Below, one piece after another: positions 1-8,692 of a stretch of DNA of 64,000 bases. The stretch is taken from assembly GCA_963817075.1 (NCBI GenBank), contig CAWFMT010000002.1, positions 124,001 through 188,000 of the forward strand, given 5' to 3'. The notes beneath the pieces were generated by a model. That model was given only the letters and a program-made list of their open reading frames with translations, was not told the origin of the DNA and did no database searches. The stretch is from DASPKM01 sp963817075 (GTDB taxonomy: Bacteria > Bacteroidota > Bacteroidia > Chitinophagales > Chitinophagaceae). The translations under genes were made by a program, and so were the position numbers. How positions within the stretch are numbered: the stretch's first letter is position 1; each line of letters starts with the position of its first letter.

Positions 1-805
1 TCGGAAAACCGATATATGGGTAACACTGAATCATTGCGGATATCAACGTTTCTTTGCTGTTTCCAACCTTAAGATTGCCGACAGCATGAGAAGCCATTTG
101 TCTTTCAGTTCCTCCTAATGTTGCTAAAGCACAGTATATGGTTAATTCTCTTGTTTTGATATCGAGACCTTCTCTGGTATAAAAATCACCAAAGCATGAC
201 GCGGTAAGCATATCGGGAATGATTATGCCAAATTCACCAGGTAAATCACTCATATTTTTTTTCATACCAGTACCGTAAAGAGGGACTTGCTTTTCCTTTC
301 CCTTTTCCAATCGTTCATTTTCCTTTACCGTTCCCTTATTTTCCAAAGGCAGTTGAATGTTCCTGGCCTTAAAAACGCTATTAATGGTATCTAAAGCATT
401 TAAAACTTTGGGATAGCCAATGAATGGAGCTAATTGATAAACAACCTCTCTTATCTCTATCGGTTTAACACCTATGTTTAAGGCTGCATTTGTATGTGCT
501 TTTAATTGAGGTAATGTTTGATTGGTGGTTAGCGCTGTGATGGTAATCAGTTCTCTGGTTTTGTCATCCAGGTTTCCTGTATAGAATACTTCACCAAAGA
601 TGAATCGTTGGAGCATACTCATTAATTCCGGATCGGTTGCACTCAAAACTGCAGGAGCATCAAACAGTTCCTGATACTTTTTATTAGCTCGTTCTATCCG
701 CGTTGTATCGCCAGAATTTTTATTTCCTTGGTTATTCATAATCTGAGCTTTTGTTTCCACCAGGGAAAAAGAAACAATAGTGATTATTAAAAGAATGTGT
801 TTCAT
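1..805 (-). CDS. Carboxymuconolactone decarboxylase-family protein, two domains, 3' part missing
   Basis: The gene enters from the left edge; 268 codons from its start at 805 are visible. It begins with a signal peptide (MKHILLIITIVSFSLVETKA) and is therefore probably exported. Two CMD-type repeats are seen, marked by TRELITITAL near residue 85 and TRELTIYCAL near residue 213, each followed by a conserved His (QLKAH, MASHA). Neither repeat has the CxxC pair of AhpD-like peroxidases, so that activity is unlikely. The family includes decarboxylases and many uncharacterised small-molecule enzymes; the substrate is unknown. It follows the AraC gene on the same strand after 27 bp, so the regulator probably controls it. 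Confidence 0.85.
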   Translation of the reverse strand, partial: MKHILLIITIVSFSLVETKAQIMNNQGNKNSGDTTRIERANKKYQELFDAPAVLSATDPELMSMLQRFIFGEVFYTGNLDDKTRELITITALTTNQTLPQLKAHTNAALNIGVKPIEIREVVYQLAPFIGYPKVLNALDTINSVFKARNIQLPLENKGTVKENERLEKGKEKQVPLYGTGMKKNMSDLPGEFGIIIPDMLTASCFGDFYTREGLDIKTRELTIYCALATLGGTERQMASHAVGNLKVGNSKETLISAMIQCYPYIGFP

Positions 806-832
806 TGTTATTCTTGATTTAGGTAAGACCTG

Positions 833-1753
833 TTAATTAAGTGACCTGTATTCATTGGGTGATTGGCCCACACGTTGCTTAAACAAACGGGTAAAATGCG
901 ACGGATACCTGAATCCCATTTCATAGGCGATCTCACCGATGGATTTACTACTGTCAAATATTTTGTCTTTTGCAAGGTCTATCACTTTTTCCTGAATATT
1001 TTCTAGCGCAGTTTTTCCAGTTTCCTTCTTCACCAAATCACCGAAATAGTTTGCTGATAAATTAAGTTGCCCTGCGCAATATGCTACAGAAGGTAACCCC
1101 AGGGTTTGCGGTTTATCGGAATTGAAATAATCATCCAATAATTCTTCAAACCTGACCAACACATCCTTGTGAATAATATCCCGAGTTATAAACTGCCGGT
1201 CATAAAAACGAACACAATATTTCAGTAATAATTCAATATTGCTTACAATTAAAGCCTTGCTATGTTTATCAATCGGATGCTCCAATTCATACTGAATTTT
1301 TTTAAAGCACTCTACTGTAACTTCTCTTTCACGATCTGAAAGATGAAGAGCTTCATTTACGTCGTAAGAAAAAAAACTATACCCCTTAATTTGTCTCCCC
1401 AGGGAAGTGCCACGGATCAGGTCAGGGTGAAAGGTGAGTGTCCAACCAGTCGGTTGTAATATTTTCCCATTCCCATCATGCCCAAATATTTGTCCGGGAG
1501 CAATGAAAAGCATAGTCCCGTCTTCGTAATCGTAATGGTGGCGGCCATACCTTAACTCACCACTTTTTCCTTCCTTTAAAAAAATTATATACAGTTCTGA
1601 CAGGGAACGGCCTTCCTCTATTGGTTTTGATTTTGACTGGTCGAGCACACTTACCAATGGGTGCAAGGTCTTTTGGCCTCTTTCAGAGTTGAACTGCGAT
1701 ACCTTCTCTAGTCTTCTGATTTTATCCATAACTACCAGATTAATATGACTCAA
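833..1753 (-). CDS. AraC-family transcriptional regulator
   Basis: 306 residues. The C-terminal ~100 residues are a double helix-turn-helix of the AraC type (LNLSANYFGDLVKKETGKT, then SIGEIAYEMGFRYPSHFTRL and FKQRVGQSPNEYR). The N-terminal ~180 residues fit a cupin-like ligand-sensing domain (GRHHYDYEDGTMLFIAPGQI near residue 70). A second possible start is Met9. The gene lies directly upstream of, and on the same strand as, the exported CMD-family gene and probably regulates it. The ligand is unknown. Confidence 0.92.
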   Translation of the reverse strand: MSHINLVVMDKIRRLEKVSQFNSERGQKTLHPLVSVLDQSKSKPIEEGRSLSELYIIFLKEGKSGELRYGRHHYDYEDGTMLFIAPGQIFGHDGNGKILQPTGWTLTFHPDLIRGTSLGRQIKGYSFFSYDVNEALHLSDREREVTVECFKKIQYELEHPIDKHSKALIVSNIELLLKYCVRFYDRQFITRDIIHKDVLVRFEELLDDYFNSDKPQTLGLPSVAYCAGQLNLSANYFGDLVKKETGKTALENIQEKVIDLAKDKIFDSSKSIGEIAYEMGFRYPSHFTRLFKQRVGQSPNEYRSLN

Positions 1754-2049
1754 AAGTAGACTAAGTATGCTCCCATGTCATCCTTTACAGTTCCAACCTG
1801 TAAAACTGGTAAGTGATTCTGTATTTTGTATAAGCATCCGTTAAGTTTAAGGAGACCTTCACCTAAGAAAATAATAGCTGGATGAATTACGAAGTTTATC
1901 CTCTGATTTACGTCTATCAGTAGATTGATTCTTTTTCTTGTGGGGATGTGGTCGCAGTTGCAAGGAGGATGAAGCTTAATCAGATATCATAGTCCTCGCC
2001 TCTTGGCAAGGTGGAAATGACTAACTTTCTTAACTCATAAGTTAGGACC

Positions 2050-2433
2050 ATGATGACAAATACGATATCGAGAATTAAAAAAATGAGTCCTCAATTTCTG
2101 GTATCAGATATTGAGCATTCAATCGAGTTTTATATAGATAAGTTGGGCTTTGAGCTAGAATTTCAATACGAAGATTTCTATGCAGGAATTATCAAGGATG
2201 GATGCTCTATTCATCTTAAGTCAGGAAAACCTCTAAGTGAAGAAAGAAAGAGCAAAAGAGAAAATAACGATCTGGACATTGTATTTTCAGTGGAAGCCGT
2301 TGAAGAACTCTACAAAGAATTCATGAATAAATCCGTTGAAATCATTCAGCCATTGTGCGACCGACCTTATGGCAAGGAATTCTATGTTGCCGATCCGGAT
2401 GGATACATACTTGCTTTTTTGGAGGAGGCTTAG
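2050..2433 (+). CDS. VOC (glyoxalase/bleomycin-resistance) superfamily protein
   Basis: 127 residues with the paired beta-alpha-beta-beta-beta pattern of the vicinal-oxygen-chelate fold: SPQFLVSDIEHSIEFYIDKLGFELEFQYEDF at the N-terminus and RPYGKEFYVADPDGYILAFLEE at the C-terminus. The terminal Glu of the second module (LAFLEE) is a usual metal-ligand position. Two ATGs lie in tandem (2050 and 2053). The substrate cannot be read from sequence; the family holds antibiotic-sequestering proteins and small-molecule lyases and dioxygenases. Confidence 0.85.
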   Translation: MMTNTISRIKKMSPQFLVSDIEHSIEFYIDKLGFELEFQYEDFYAGIIKDGCSIHLKSGKPLSEERKSKRENNDLDIVFSVEAVEELYKEFMNKSVEIIQPLCDRPYGKEFYVADPDGYILAFLEEA

Positions 2434-2566
2434 TCGTTAATCCGCCTGGTATCATGTCCGCTATCTAAAACAGCATAGGCTATAACGGGCCTTGTAAAGC
2501 AATTCAAAAATCATGAAGCCAGGATTTCACCGAAAATTAAAATCATTGGAATAATAATTAATTGCA

Positions 2567-2914
2567 ATGGCATTCAATGAAAAACTTGCTGATAGGGTGA
2601 GAGAGCTGATTTGTTTAACTCATGAAAATGTAGAAGAAAAAAGAATGTTTGGCGGCCTTTGTTTTATGGTTAACGATAAGATGTGTCTGGGCGTTATGAA
2701 AGAAAAATTAATGGTGCGAATCGATCCGGCAGAATATGATGAATTAATGGAGAAAGAAGGCTGTACACCGATGGATTTTACTCGAAAAATTCCGAAGGGA
2801 TTGGTGTATGTAGATGTAGATGTCCTGGATACAAATAAAAAGCTAGAGTATTGGATCAGGATGGCCCTTGAGTATAACAAGATTGCCAGGGCCTCAAAAA
2901 GGAAAAACAAATAA
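2567..2914 (+). CDS. TfoX N-terminal-domain protein
   Basis: 115 residues matching the TfoX N-terminal domain: EEKRMFGGLCFMVNDKMCLGV at residues 20-40, LMVRIDPAEYDELMEK, and a C-terminal helix ending in a basic tail (ASKRKNK). Full-length TfoX/Sxy also has a C-terminal domain; here only the N-domain is present, as is common for stand-alone proteins of unknown role in Bacteroidota. No operon partner is close. Confidence 0.85.
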   Translation: MAFNEKLADRVRELICLTHENVEEKRMFGGLCFMVNDKMCLGVMKEKLMVRIDPAEYDELMEKEGCTPMDFTRKIPKGLVYVDVDVLDTNKKLEYWIRMALEYNKIARASKRKNK

Positions 2915-3309
2915 AGTCAAGGCCAATTTATTTTCTGATAACTATTTACAAGCTTTTCATCAGTCACTGAAAGTCGCAGAAATGAAGGATTTATTAGCTG
3001 GCTGATAAAATATTTTGTCTGTCTCAAAACATTCGTTAAAAAGTATGAGGACCGCGACATAGCCAAGCAAGGCTTGACAAAGTGATTTTCTCAGGCTAGA
3101 ACACGAACTAGGTAGGATGCGAAAAATGGAAAGTGTTCTACTGATATTGCGAAATGAATCTTTTAAACACTCGATCTTCTTGTCTCTCAAGGATTTTCAA
3201 GATTTATTACATCAAAAATTCTTTTTGTTGCCAATCCAAAACTTTTATCTTTGCCATCCCTTTTGAGTGACGTATCAGAGGGAATGAGGTTGCTAAACCT
3301 CAATGGTTT
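2915..3309. other. Intergenic region before tRNA-Asp, no gene recognised
   Basis: About 395 bp with no convincing coding sequence. A 76-codon minus-strand reading frame (2960-3190) has no recognisable motif and looks fortuitous. The tRNA promoter must lie near its right end, but I cannot fix its boxes. Confidence 0.5.
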
Positions 3310-3383
3310 GGATCGGTAGTTCAGTTGGTTAGAATGCCGCCCTGTCACGGCGGAGGTCGCGGGTTCGAGTCCCGTCCGGTCCG
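3310..3383 (+). tRNA. tRNA-Asp (anticodon GTC)
   Basis: A complete cloverleaf: acceptor stem GGATCGG/CCGGTCC with discriminator G, D-arm, anticodon stem CCGCC/GGCGG enclosing the loop CTGTCAC (anticodon GTC) and a T-arm with GGTTCGAGTCC. No CCA is encoded. The 3' end of the gene is the attachment site of the 43-kb element: the insertion restores the tRNA sequence, so it should stay functional. Confidence 0.97.
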
Positions 3384-3384
3384 C
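3361..3384 (+). repeat. attL: left attachment site of the element (24-bp direct repeat)
   Basis: The 24 bp from the T-arm of tRNA-Asp to one base past the discriminator base recur exactly at 46508-46531. The base before the repeat differs (C here, T on the right), so the identity stops at 24 bp on the left. This is the classic tyrosine-integrase target, the 3' half of a tRNA gene, with the integrase gene 250 bp inside. Confidence 0.95.
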
Positions 3385-3410
3385 TTAAGTCAATCTCAAA
3401 ACAAACTAAA

Positions 3411-3443
3411 AGCCTGCAAATCGTTGATATTGCAGGCTTTTTT
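3411..3443 (+). terminator. Rho-independent terminator after tRNA-Asp, supplied by the element
   Basis: Perfect 9-bp stem (AGCCTGCAA/TTGCAGGCT) with a 10-nt loop, followed by a T-tract. It lies inside the element and replaces the chromosomal tRNA terminator, which has been displaced to 46558-46580 beyond attR. Confidence 0.85.
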
Positions 3444-3632
3444 GTTTTGTACTTATCCAAATTGCTCCAATTCTCTCCAAAAACCAGTGAGTGATTAGTG
3501 AGTCATCATTTCACAAAAAATTTACTCACTGGAATGGCTCTTATCATTTGATTATGAAGTTGTTCAATCCTTGAACATCTTGTTTCGTAGTAATTGCAAG
3601 TCGAAATTTGTTAACCAGTAAAATCTGTTGAG

Positions 3633-4871
3633 ATGTTAGACAAAAGTTTCGGTTTGCTTTTCTATCTGAAAAAGCCAAAGAATTACGTCAAAGGTGACGC
3701 ACCAATCTACCTGCGAATAACAGTAGATGGTACTCCAAAAGAACTATCGGTTAAACGAAGTTGTGATCCTGCACGTTGGAACCCACACGCTGGCAGAGCA
3801 TCGGGTACAAAAGAGAGTGTAAAGACGTTAAACAACTACCTGGATGCCTATCAGGCCAGGGTTTTTGAAGCCAAGCGAAAGTTGGTTGAGAATCATCAAC
3901 TAGTAACCGCTACGGCGATCAAAGACATATTAATGGGTGTAGACCAGCGGGGTAAAATGATTATCAAAATATTTGAAGATTACAACGCGGATGTAAAAAA
4001 ATTAATTGGCATCGACTACTCAAAATCCACCTGGACAAAGTATGACCGCACACAACGTTTCGCACAGGAATTTATCCGGTGGAAATACAAGTCAGATGAT
4101 ATTCATATCCGGCAATTAAATTTTGATTTTGTAAACCAGTTTGAATTATGGCTTAAGACCATCCGTAAATGCTGCCATAATACTTCTTTAAAATATATCA
4201 GCATCCTGAAAATGATCATTCTTTATTGTAAGGATAACCAATGGCTGGATCATGATCCCTTTGCCCGCTTTGAAATGAAAAAAGAAGATGTAGAGCCTAT
4301 ATTTCTTACCAAAGAGGAAATTCAGATGATTGCTGATAAAGTAATAAGGAATGAAAAACTAAGTCGGGTAAGAGACGTATACATTTTTTGCTGCTTCACC
4401 GGTTTGGCTTATGCAGATATTGAAAAACTAAAAAGGACAGAAATATCCGTTGGGGTCGATGATCAGCTTTGGATATTTACTGACAGGCTAAAGACTAAAA
4501 TAAAGTCGAGAATTCCTTTGTTACCAATTTCATTGAGTATCATCAAAAAGTATGAAGATGATCCTATTTGTATAAATGTTAATAAAGTACTTCCGGTGTT
4601 AAGCAATCAGAAATACAACGCATACCTGAAGGAAATTGCTGACATCTGCGGTATTTCAAAAACACTGACCACCCATACTGCCCGCCATACATTCGGAACA
4701 ACAGTTACATTAAGCAACGGTGTACCAATTGAATCTGTAAGTAAAATGTTAGGGCATAAAAAGATTTCAACCACTCAGCATTATGCCAGGGTACTCGACA
4801 TTAAAGTCAGCGAGGACATGCAGAAGCTGAAAGCTAAGTTGAACTCAGGAAATCAAATACCAGCCTATTAA
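3633..4871 (+). CDS. Tyrosine-recombinase integrase of the element
   Basis: 412 residues with the Bacteroidetes layout: N-terminal Arm-binding domain (LLFYLKKPKNY, about 1-90), SAM-like core-binding domain (about 105-205) and catalytic domain (about 220-400). Catalytic motifs seen are HTARHTF near residue 347, LGHKKISTTQHYARV with the Tyr nucleophile near residue 383, and CCFTGLAYADI near residue 256. In the last the usual Arg I (GLRxxD) is Ala, as in several Bacteroidetes integrases (IntDOT has Ser there). It sits 250 bp from attL and must drive integration into tRNA-Asp. No intact excisionase is adjacent. Confidence 0.95.
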   Translation: MLDKSFGLLFYLKKPKNYVKGDAPIYLRITVDGTPKELSVKRSCDPARWNPHAGRASGTKESVKTLNNYLDAYQARVFEAKRKLVENHQLVTATAIKDILMGVDQRGKMIIKIFEDYNADVKKLIGIDYSKSTWTKYDRTQRFAQEFIRWKYKSDDIHIRQLNFDFVNQFELWLKTIRKCCHNTSLKYISILKMIILYCKDNQWLDHDPFARFEMKKEDVEPIFLTKEEIQMIADKVIRNEKLSRVRDVYIFCCFTGLAYADIEKLKRTEISVGVDDQLWIFTDRLKTKIKSRIPLLPISLSIIKKYEDDPICINVNKVLPVLSNQKYNAYLKEIADICGISKTLTTHTARHTFGTTVTLSNGVPIESVSKMLGHKKISTTQHYARVLDIKVSEDMQKLKAKLNSGNQIPAY

Positions 4872-4881
4872 ATCGACCTAT

Positions 4882-5951
4882 ATGAGACAATTAAAAAAGA
4901 ACGTTAGTCTTTACGAATCAATAAGATCATTAATTGAAGAGTCCAAAACACAAATCGTTCGAAAGGTAAATACTACTACATTTTTACTTATTATGAAATT
5001 GGGAGAATGATCGTTGAGGATGAACAAAGCGGCAAATCAAGAGCTGAATATGCAAAACAGACGCTTAAGCAATTAAGTATTGATTTGACCAGGGATTTTG
5101 GAAAGGGATTTTCACATCGCAACCTGGAATATTTTAGAAAATTCTATCTGAACTACAGCAATCGAATTTCGAAAACATCGTCTGCGAAATCTTCCGGAAC
5201 AGGAAGAATAATAAAATTTAAAGAGAAAGGACGGATTTCGCAAACGCTGTCTGCGTTTTCCCAAAGCTTCGCTCTTAGCTTGTCTCATTATATTCTATTA
5301 ATGAAAATTGGAAATGAAGATGAACAAAGATTTTATGAAATTGAATCAGAGAAGAATAACTGGTCTGTGAGAGAGTTGCAGAGGCAATTTGATTCTTCCC
5401 TGTACGAACGCCTGGCTCTTAGTAAGGACAAAAAGGCTGTAAAGGAATTAGCCCGGAAAGGCCAGATCATAGAAAAACCTACAGATGCACTTAAACACCA
5501 TACCGTTCTTGAATTTCTTGAACTGAGGGAAGATGAACGATATACTGAATCTGACCTGGAAAATGCCATCATCAATAAGATCGAACATTTTATGTTGGAA
5601 TTAGGGAAAGGCTTTTTGTTTGAAGGCCGGCAAAAGCGGTTCACTTTTGATGGCGACAGTTTTTATGTTGACCTGGTTCTATTTAACAGGCTACTGAAAT
5701 GCTTCGTACTCATTGACCTGAAAATTGGAAGGCTCTCCCACCAGGATATTGGACAGATGCAGATGTATGTGAATTATGACCGGAAAATGAAACTGCCGGA
5801 AGAAAATTCCACTATCGGAATTATTCTTTGCAAGGAAGAAAATAAAGCTGTTGTTGAATTTACTTTGCCGGTAGATAATAAATCGATATTTGCTAAGGAG
5901 TACAAATTGTATTTACCAAGCAAGGAACAATTGAAAAGGCAATTAAAATGA
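4882..5951 (+). pseudogene. DUF1016/YhcG-type PDDEXK nuclease, frameshifted near its N-terminus
   Basis: The ATG at 4882 opens the family's N-terminal helical region (VSLYESIRSLIEESKTQIV) but hits a stop at about 5009. The expected continuation (YYEIGRMIVEDEQSGKSRA) is read in the next frame from about 4989, so one frameshift near 4985-4989 splits the gene. The main open part (5007-5951, 314 residues) keeps the DUF1016 body (DFGKGFSHRNLEYFRKFY) and a nuclease-like core (FYVDLVLF...FVLIDLKIG, about residues 220-245). It could still be made from ATG 5007 as an N-truncated protein. Such proteins are common next to defence and restriction genes. Confidence 0.75.
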
Positions 5952-6002
5952 ATGAAGAAATTAGGAATTGATTTTTAAGATGTAATGCAATAAATAAAAA
6001 TC

Positions 6003-7148
6003 TTATTGACCTATACTTTCAGTAAGTTCCTTTATTCGTTCTCTTATTAGTTTCAGATCTAAATGTTTATTTAACTTATCTACCTTTTGATAATATGGTA
6101 AGACAGCTTTTGGCAGCTTCCCTTTTCTGAAATGATTTTGTTCATTTTTCCATTCCTCATATTTTATATTTCCAAATTTTACCAACAACTCAATTAGCCT
6201 TGTCATTTCAGTATTAAGATTTCTCTGAATTATTTTGTCTTCCAGATTAAAAAATTCAGCATCACTAAGATTAATTTTGTCTTTCTTCTCGTACCGCGTG
6301 AGTTTATCTTCGATTTCGATTCTTTCTTTGTCAGTTGGATTTGTAGTTATATTCCAGGCTTGCCACATATCCCACTCTTTATTATAAGTAATACTTGTAT
6401 CAACCCATTTACCATAAATTTGAGCTGTCTTTCTTACTACAAAGCCATTCAAGCCAGCTTCAGTTCCTTTTATCTCAATATCTCTGAGAAAGGGAAAATA
6501 GCCTCTAATGGTCATATCCTCTTTATAGGAAGCAAAACTATCTCTGTATAAATTTCTAAACGCATCGAAAAAGGCAATTACATTATCAACTATCGGATAA
6601 AGAAATGTATTGACATCAAAATAATACCTGCCTACTCCTTCAATTCTGATAGGCTCTGAATCGTGCAGATTGTATGAGCCGTCGTTTAAACTATACGACG
6701 AGTGGAAAAACGTATTTCTTATGCTGGCATGATGATTATCGGTAAAAAATTGGATAATATTTTGTTTGCCACTATCGTTCAATATTTCAACAACAAGGCT
6801 TATTTTCTCACTAGTGCCTAATAACCTGTCCCGTTTTCTTGTTTTCCAAAAAAAATACGAAGACCCCCGATAACCAAGTGTAATATTGCACAGACTACCT
6901 ATGATGTTATAAAAGTCACTGTTTTCAAAAAAGGTCGAGTATAACAAGCAAGCCATTCTGGTTTTCTCTTTACCATCAAACTCCACATACAGTCTCTTGT
7001 ACATTTCAATTGCCTCAAACCATTCATGCAGTGTATCTTCCATTGATGCCATACCCTTGAAATTCATCAAGGTGAGTATAAACTCAAATTCATTTGCTGA
7101 TCGAGCCTCTTCATATAAAGATGTCAAATCTTTTATCGCATTTTCCAT
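6003..7148 (-). CDS. Unrecognised protein with a HEPN-like RNxxxH motif
   Basis: 381 residues, mostly helical, no family recognised. Residues about 141-153 read HHASIRNTFFHSSY, matching the RNxxxH signature of HEPN ribonucleases and Abi proteins within a helical context; this is a motif match only. It is the last gene of a minus-strand run, 37 bp after the HigA-like gene, so it may be transcribed with the toxin-antitoxin pair. It could be a separate abortive-infection effector or an unrelated protein with a chance motif. Confidence 0.55.
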   Translation of the reverse strand: MENAIKDLTSLYEEARSANEFEFILTLMNFKGMASMEDTLHEWFEAIEMYKRLYVEFDGKEKTRMACLLYSTFFENSDFYNIIGSLCNITLGYRGSSYFFWKTRKRDRLLGTSEKISLVVEILNDSGKQNIIQFFTDNHHASIRNTFFHSSYSLNDGSYNLHDSEPIRIEGVGRYYFDVNTFLYPIVDNVIAFFDAFRNLYRDSFASYKEDMTIRGYFPFLRDIEIKGTEAGLNGFVVRKTAQIYGKWVDTSITYNKEWDMWQAWNITTNPTDKERIEIEDKLTRYEKKDKINLSDAEFFNLEDKIIQRNLNTEMTRLIELLVKFGNIKYEEWKNEQNHFRKGKLPKAVLPYYQKVDKLNKHLDLKLIRERIKELTESIGQ

Positions 7149-7185
7149 GTAACAAACAGTTATAAAGTCATAATCTTTGTATTGT

Positions 7186-8286
7186 CTATTTAATTTGGTT
7201 ATTTATTCTAGTCTTGACCTTATAATACTGATTAAATTCATGACAAATTCTCCCTCTTAGAATTGCTGGATGAACATTTGCTTTTTCTGCAAAATTTTCT
7301 ATTACTCCATCTGTATAATTGAAACATGTCGTTATTAATTCTTTCCAAATTCTTGGATTAATCAAATTGTCACTCGCGAAGTCATTGGCTTCATTTTCAA
7401 TTTTATCCTTAGAGGACCTGATTTCATCTATATTATCTACAAACTCTTCCTTCTTGTCATTTCTTAAGTGTAACATTATATGCCCTATTTCATGGAATAA
7501 GGTAAATGCAAAATTGTCAAGACGATTGTGCCTTAGAGTTAATCCTATTGCAGGATTACTATCATTCCAAAATGACATCCCGTCTACCGGAACATGCTCT
7601 GGATGTTCAAGGATTACAAGTTTAATACCGGCTTGAGCAAGTAAATCAAAAGTTTTTGCGACAATGTCTTTTTCAGTAAAAACTTTTTTTAGATCGATAA
7701 TTAAAGATTCAATTTTATTGTTGTCAAAAACTTCAACATTTATATCTGAAGCTTTGTGTTCAACTAATTTAACCCAACTAATAAGATTTATTTGTTCAGT
7801 ATTTAATTTATCCGATTTTTTGAAAAGAGAATAATTGTATCGAGTTACTTGATTAATTATCCCCTCTAAACTATTTTCTTTATAAATCTTTTGAATTGCT
7901 TTTTCATCATTAAATGGACTTCCTTCAATAATTCCCAATTTCTTAAAATAGCCAATAGCCACATAGTTTTTTAATACCTGCCACCTTTCCAAAATTTGTT
8001 TCTTCTCGATGTTAGTTTTCTTAATTCTTGCAAGGTCGAGATTATAATTTGCTTGCATGTTAACCCAAAATTGGGCATCAATCCCTAAAATCCCTTCCAG
8101 CAATACTGCAAAATCTGGAGTAATACTTCGTTTTCCTTTTATGATTTCATTTAGCTGTGTAACGGCAATATTCAATTCACTAGCAAACTCCCTTTGCTTT
8201 ATGCCTCTGGCATCTAGTTCATCTATTAAAACTTCTCCAGGGTGTGTGGCTAAAGTTGGATTAAGATCTTTTATATTTTTACTCAT
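7186..8286 (-). CDS. HigA-type antitoxin: XRE helix-turn-helix fused to an ImmA/IrrE-like peptidase domain
   Basis: 366 residues. An XRE HTH occupies about residues 20-75 (HPGEVLIDELDARGIKQREF, LNIAVTQLNEIIKGKRSIT). The C-terminal half carries a zinc-peptidase signature, FTLFHEIGHIMLH near residue 268, with the HExxH metal site intact. This XRE-peptidase arrangement is known as the antitoxin of RelE/HigB-type pairs. The gene lies 14 bp downstream of the toxin gene. The HTH probably binds the palindrome in the divergent promoter region (8637-8656). Confidence 0.88.
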   Translation of the reverse strand: MSKNIKDLNPTLATHPGEVLIDELDARGIKQREFASELNIAVTQLNEIIKGKRSITPDFAVLLEGILGIDAQFWVNMQANYNLDLARIKKTNIEKKQILERWQVLKNYVAIGYFKKLGIIEGSPFNDEKAIQKIYKENSLEGIINQVTRYNYSLFKKSDKLNTEQINLISWVKLVEHKASDINVEVFDNNKIESLIIDLKKVFTEKDIVAKTFDLLAQAGIKLVILEHPEHVPVDGMSFWNDSNPAIGLTLRHNRLDNFAFTLFHEIGHIMLHLRNDKKEEFVDNIDEIRSSKDKIENEANDFASDNLINPRIWKELITTCFNYTDGVIENFAEKANVHPAILRGRICHEFNQYYKVKTRINNQIK

Positions 8287-8300
8287 AGCTTCGAAATATT

Positions 8301-8612
8301 TTATTCGTAATGATTACTTAGGCCGGAAATAATGAACTTAAAAATTTTATTTTCAGGACTCATTATTTCACGCAATTCCAGACGAAATTGTTTCGTCACC
8401 CGGACTGAATTAAAACCATTTTTATCACCAGAAAGTTTCTCATAATTCAAACTATTCATTTGAAACAAGGTTTCTATTCGAGGCGTACTTTTCAAAATGT
8501 TCACTGTTTTAATGAACTTTTTTATTATTTCTTGTTGATATACTGGCTTTCCCTTGACTTTTTTGCCTTCATACAGATCTGCAAGATATTCATTTTCAAA
8601 TTCTATTTCCAT
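8301..8612 (-). CDS. HigB/RelE-type toxin
   Basis: 103 residues with the small RelE/ParE/HigB fold pattern: IEFENEYLADLYEGKKVKGK, QQEIIKKFIKTVNILKSTPRIETLF, LSGDKNGFNSVRVTKQFRLELRE and the final strand IFKFIISGLSNHYE. Members are ribosome-dependent mRNA interferases; the conserved basic region (SVRVTKQFRLELR) is the likely active surface. The toxin gene comes first and the antitoxin second, the order typical of HigBA. It is transcribed divergently from the DruA-like gene across 80 bp. Confidence 0.88.
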   Translation of the reverse strand: MEIEFENEYLADLYEGKKVKGKPVYQQEIIKKFIKTVNILKSTPRIETLFQMNSLNYEKLSGDKNGFNSVRVTKQFRLELREIMSPENKIFKFIISGLSNHYE

Positions 8613-8636
8613 CTTGAGACATTAATATTAAAAAAT

Positions 8637-8656
8637 ATTTCACAAAAATAGTGAAT
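8637..8656. promoter_or_regulatory. Palindromic operator in the divergent higB/druA intergenic region
   Basis: An inverted repeat TTCAC-N7-GTGAA (core 8639-8655), flanked on each side by ATTAATATT, occupies the middle of the 80-bp gap between the divergent toxin and DruA-like genes. A palindrome at this place is what a HigA dimer would bind. If so, it could also control the DruA-NurA-HerA genes on the other side. Confidence 0.55.
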
Positions 8657-8692
8657 TAATATTATCTTTAACTTTTAAACCACCAAAAATTA

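Noticed and set aside
2960..3190. 76-codon minus-strand ORF upstream of the tRNA
   Set aside because: No motif, no ribosome site and Ser/Leu/Phe-rich composition as in a random frame.
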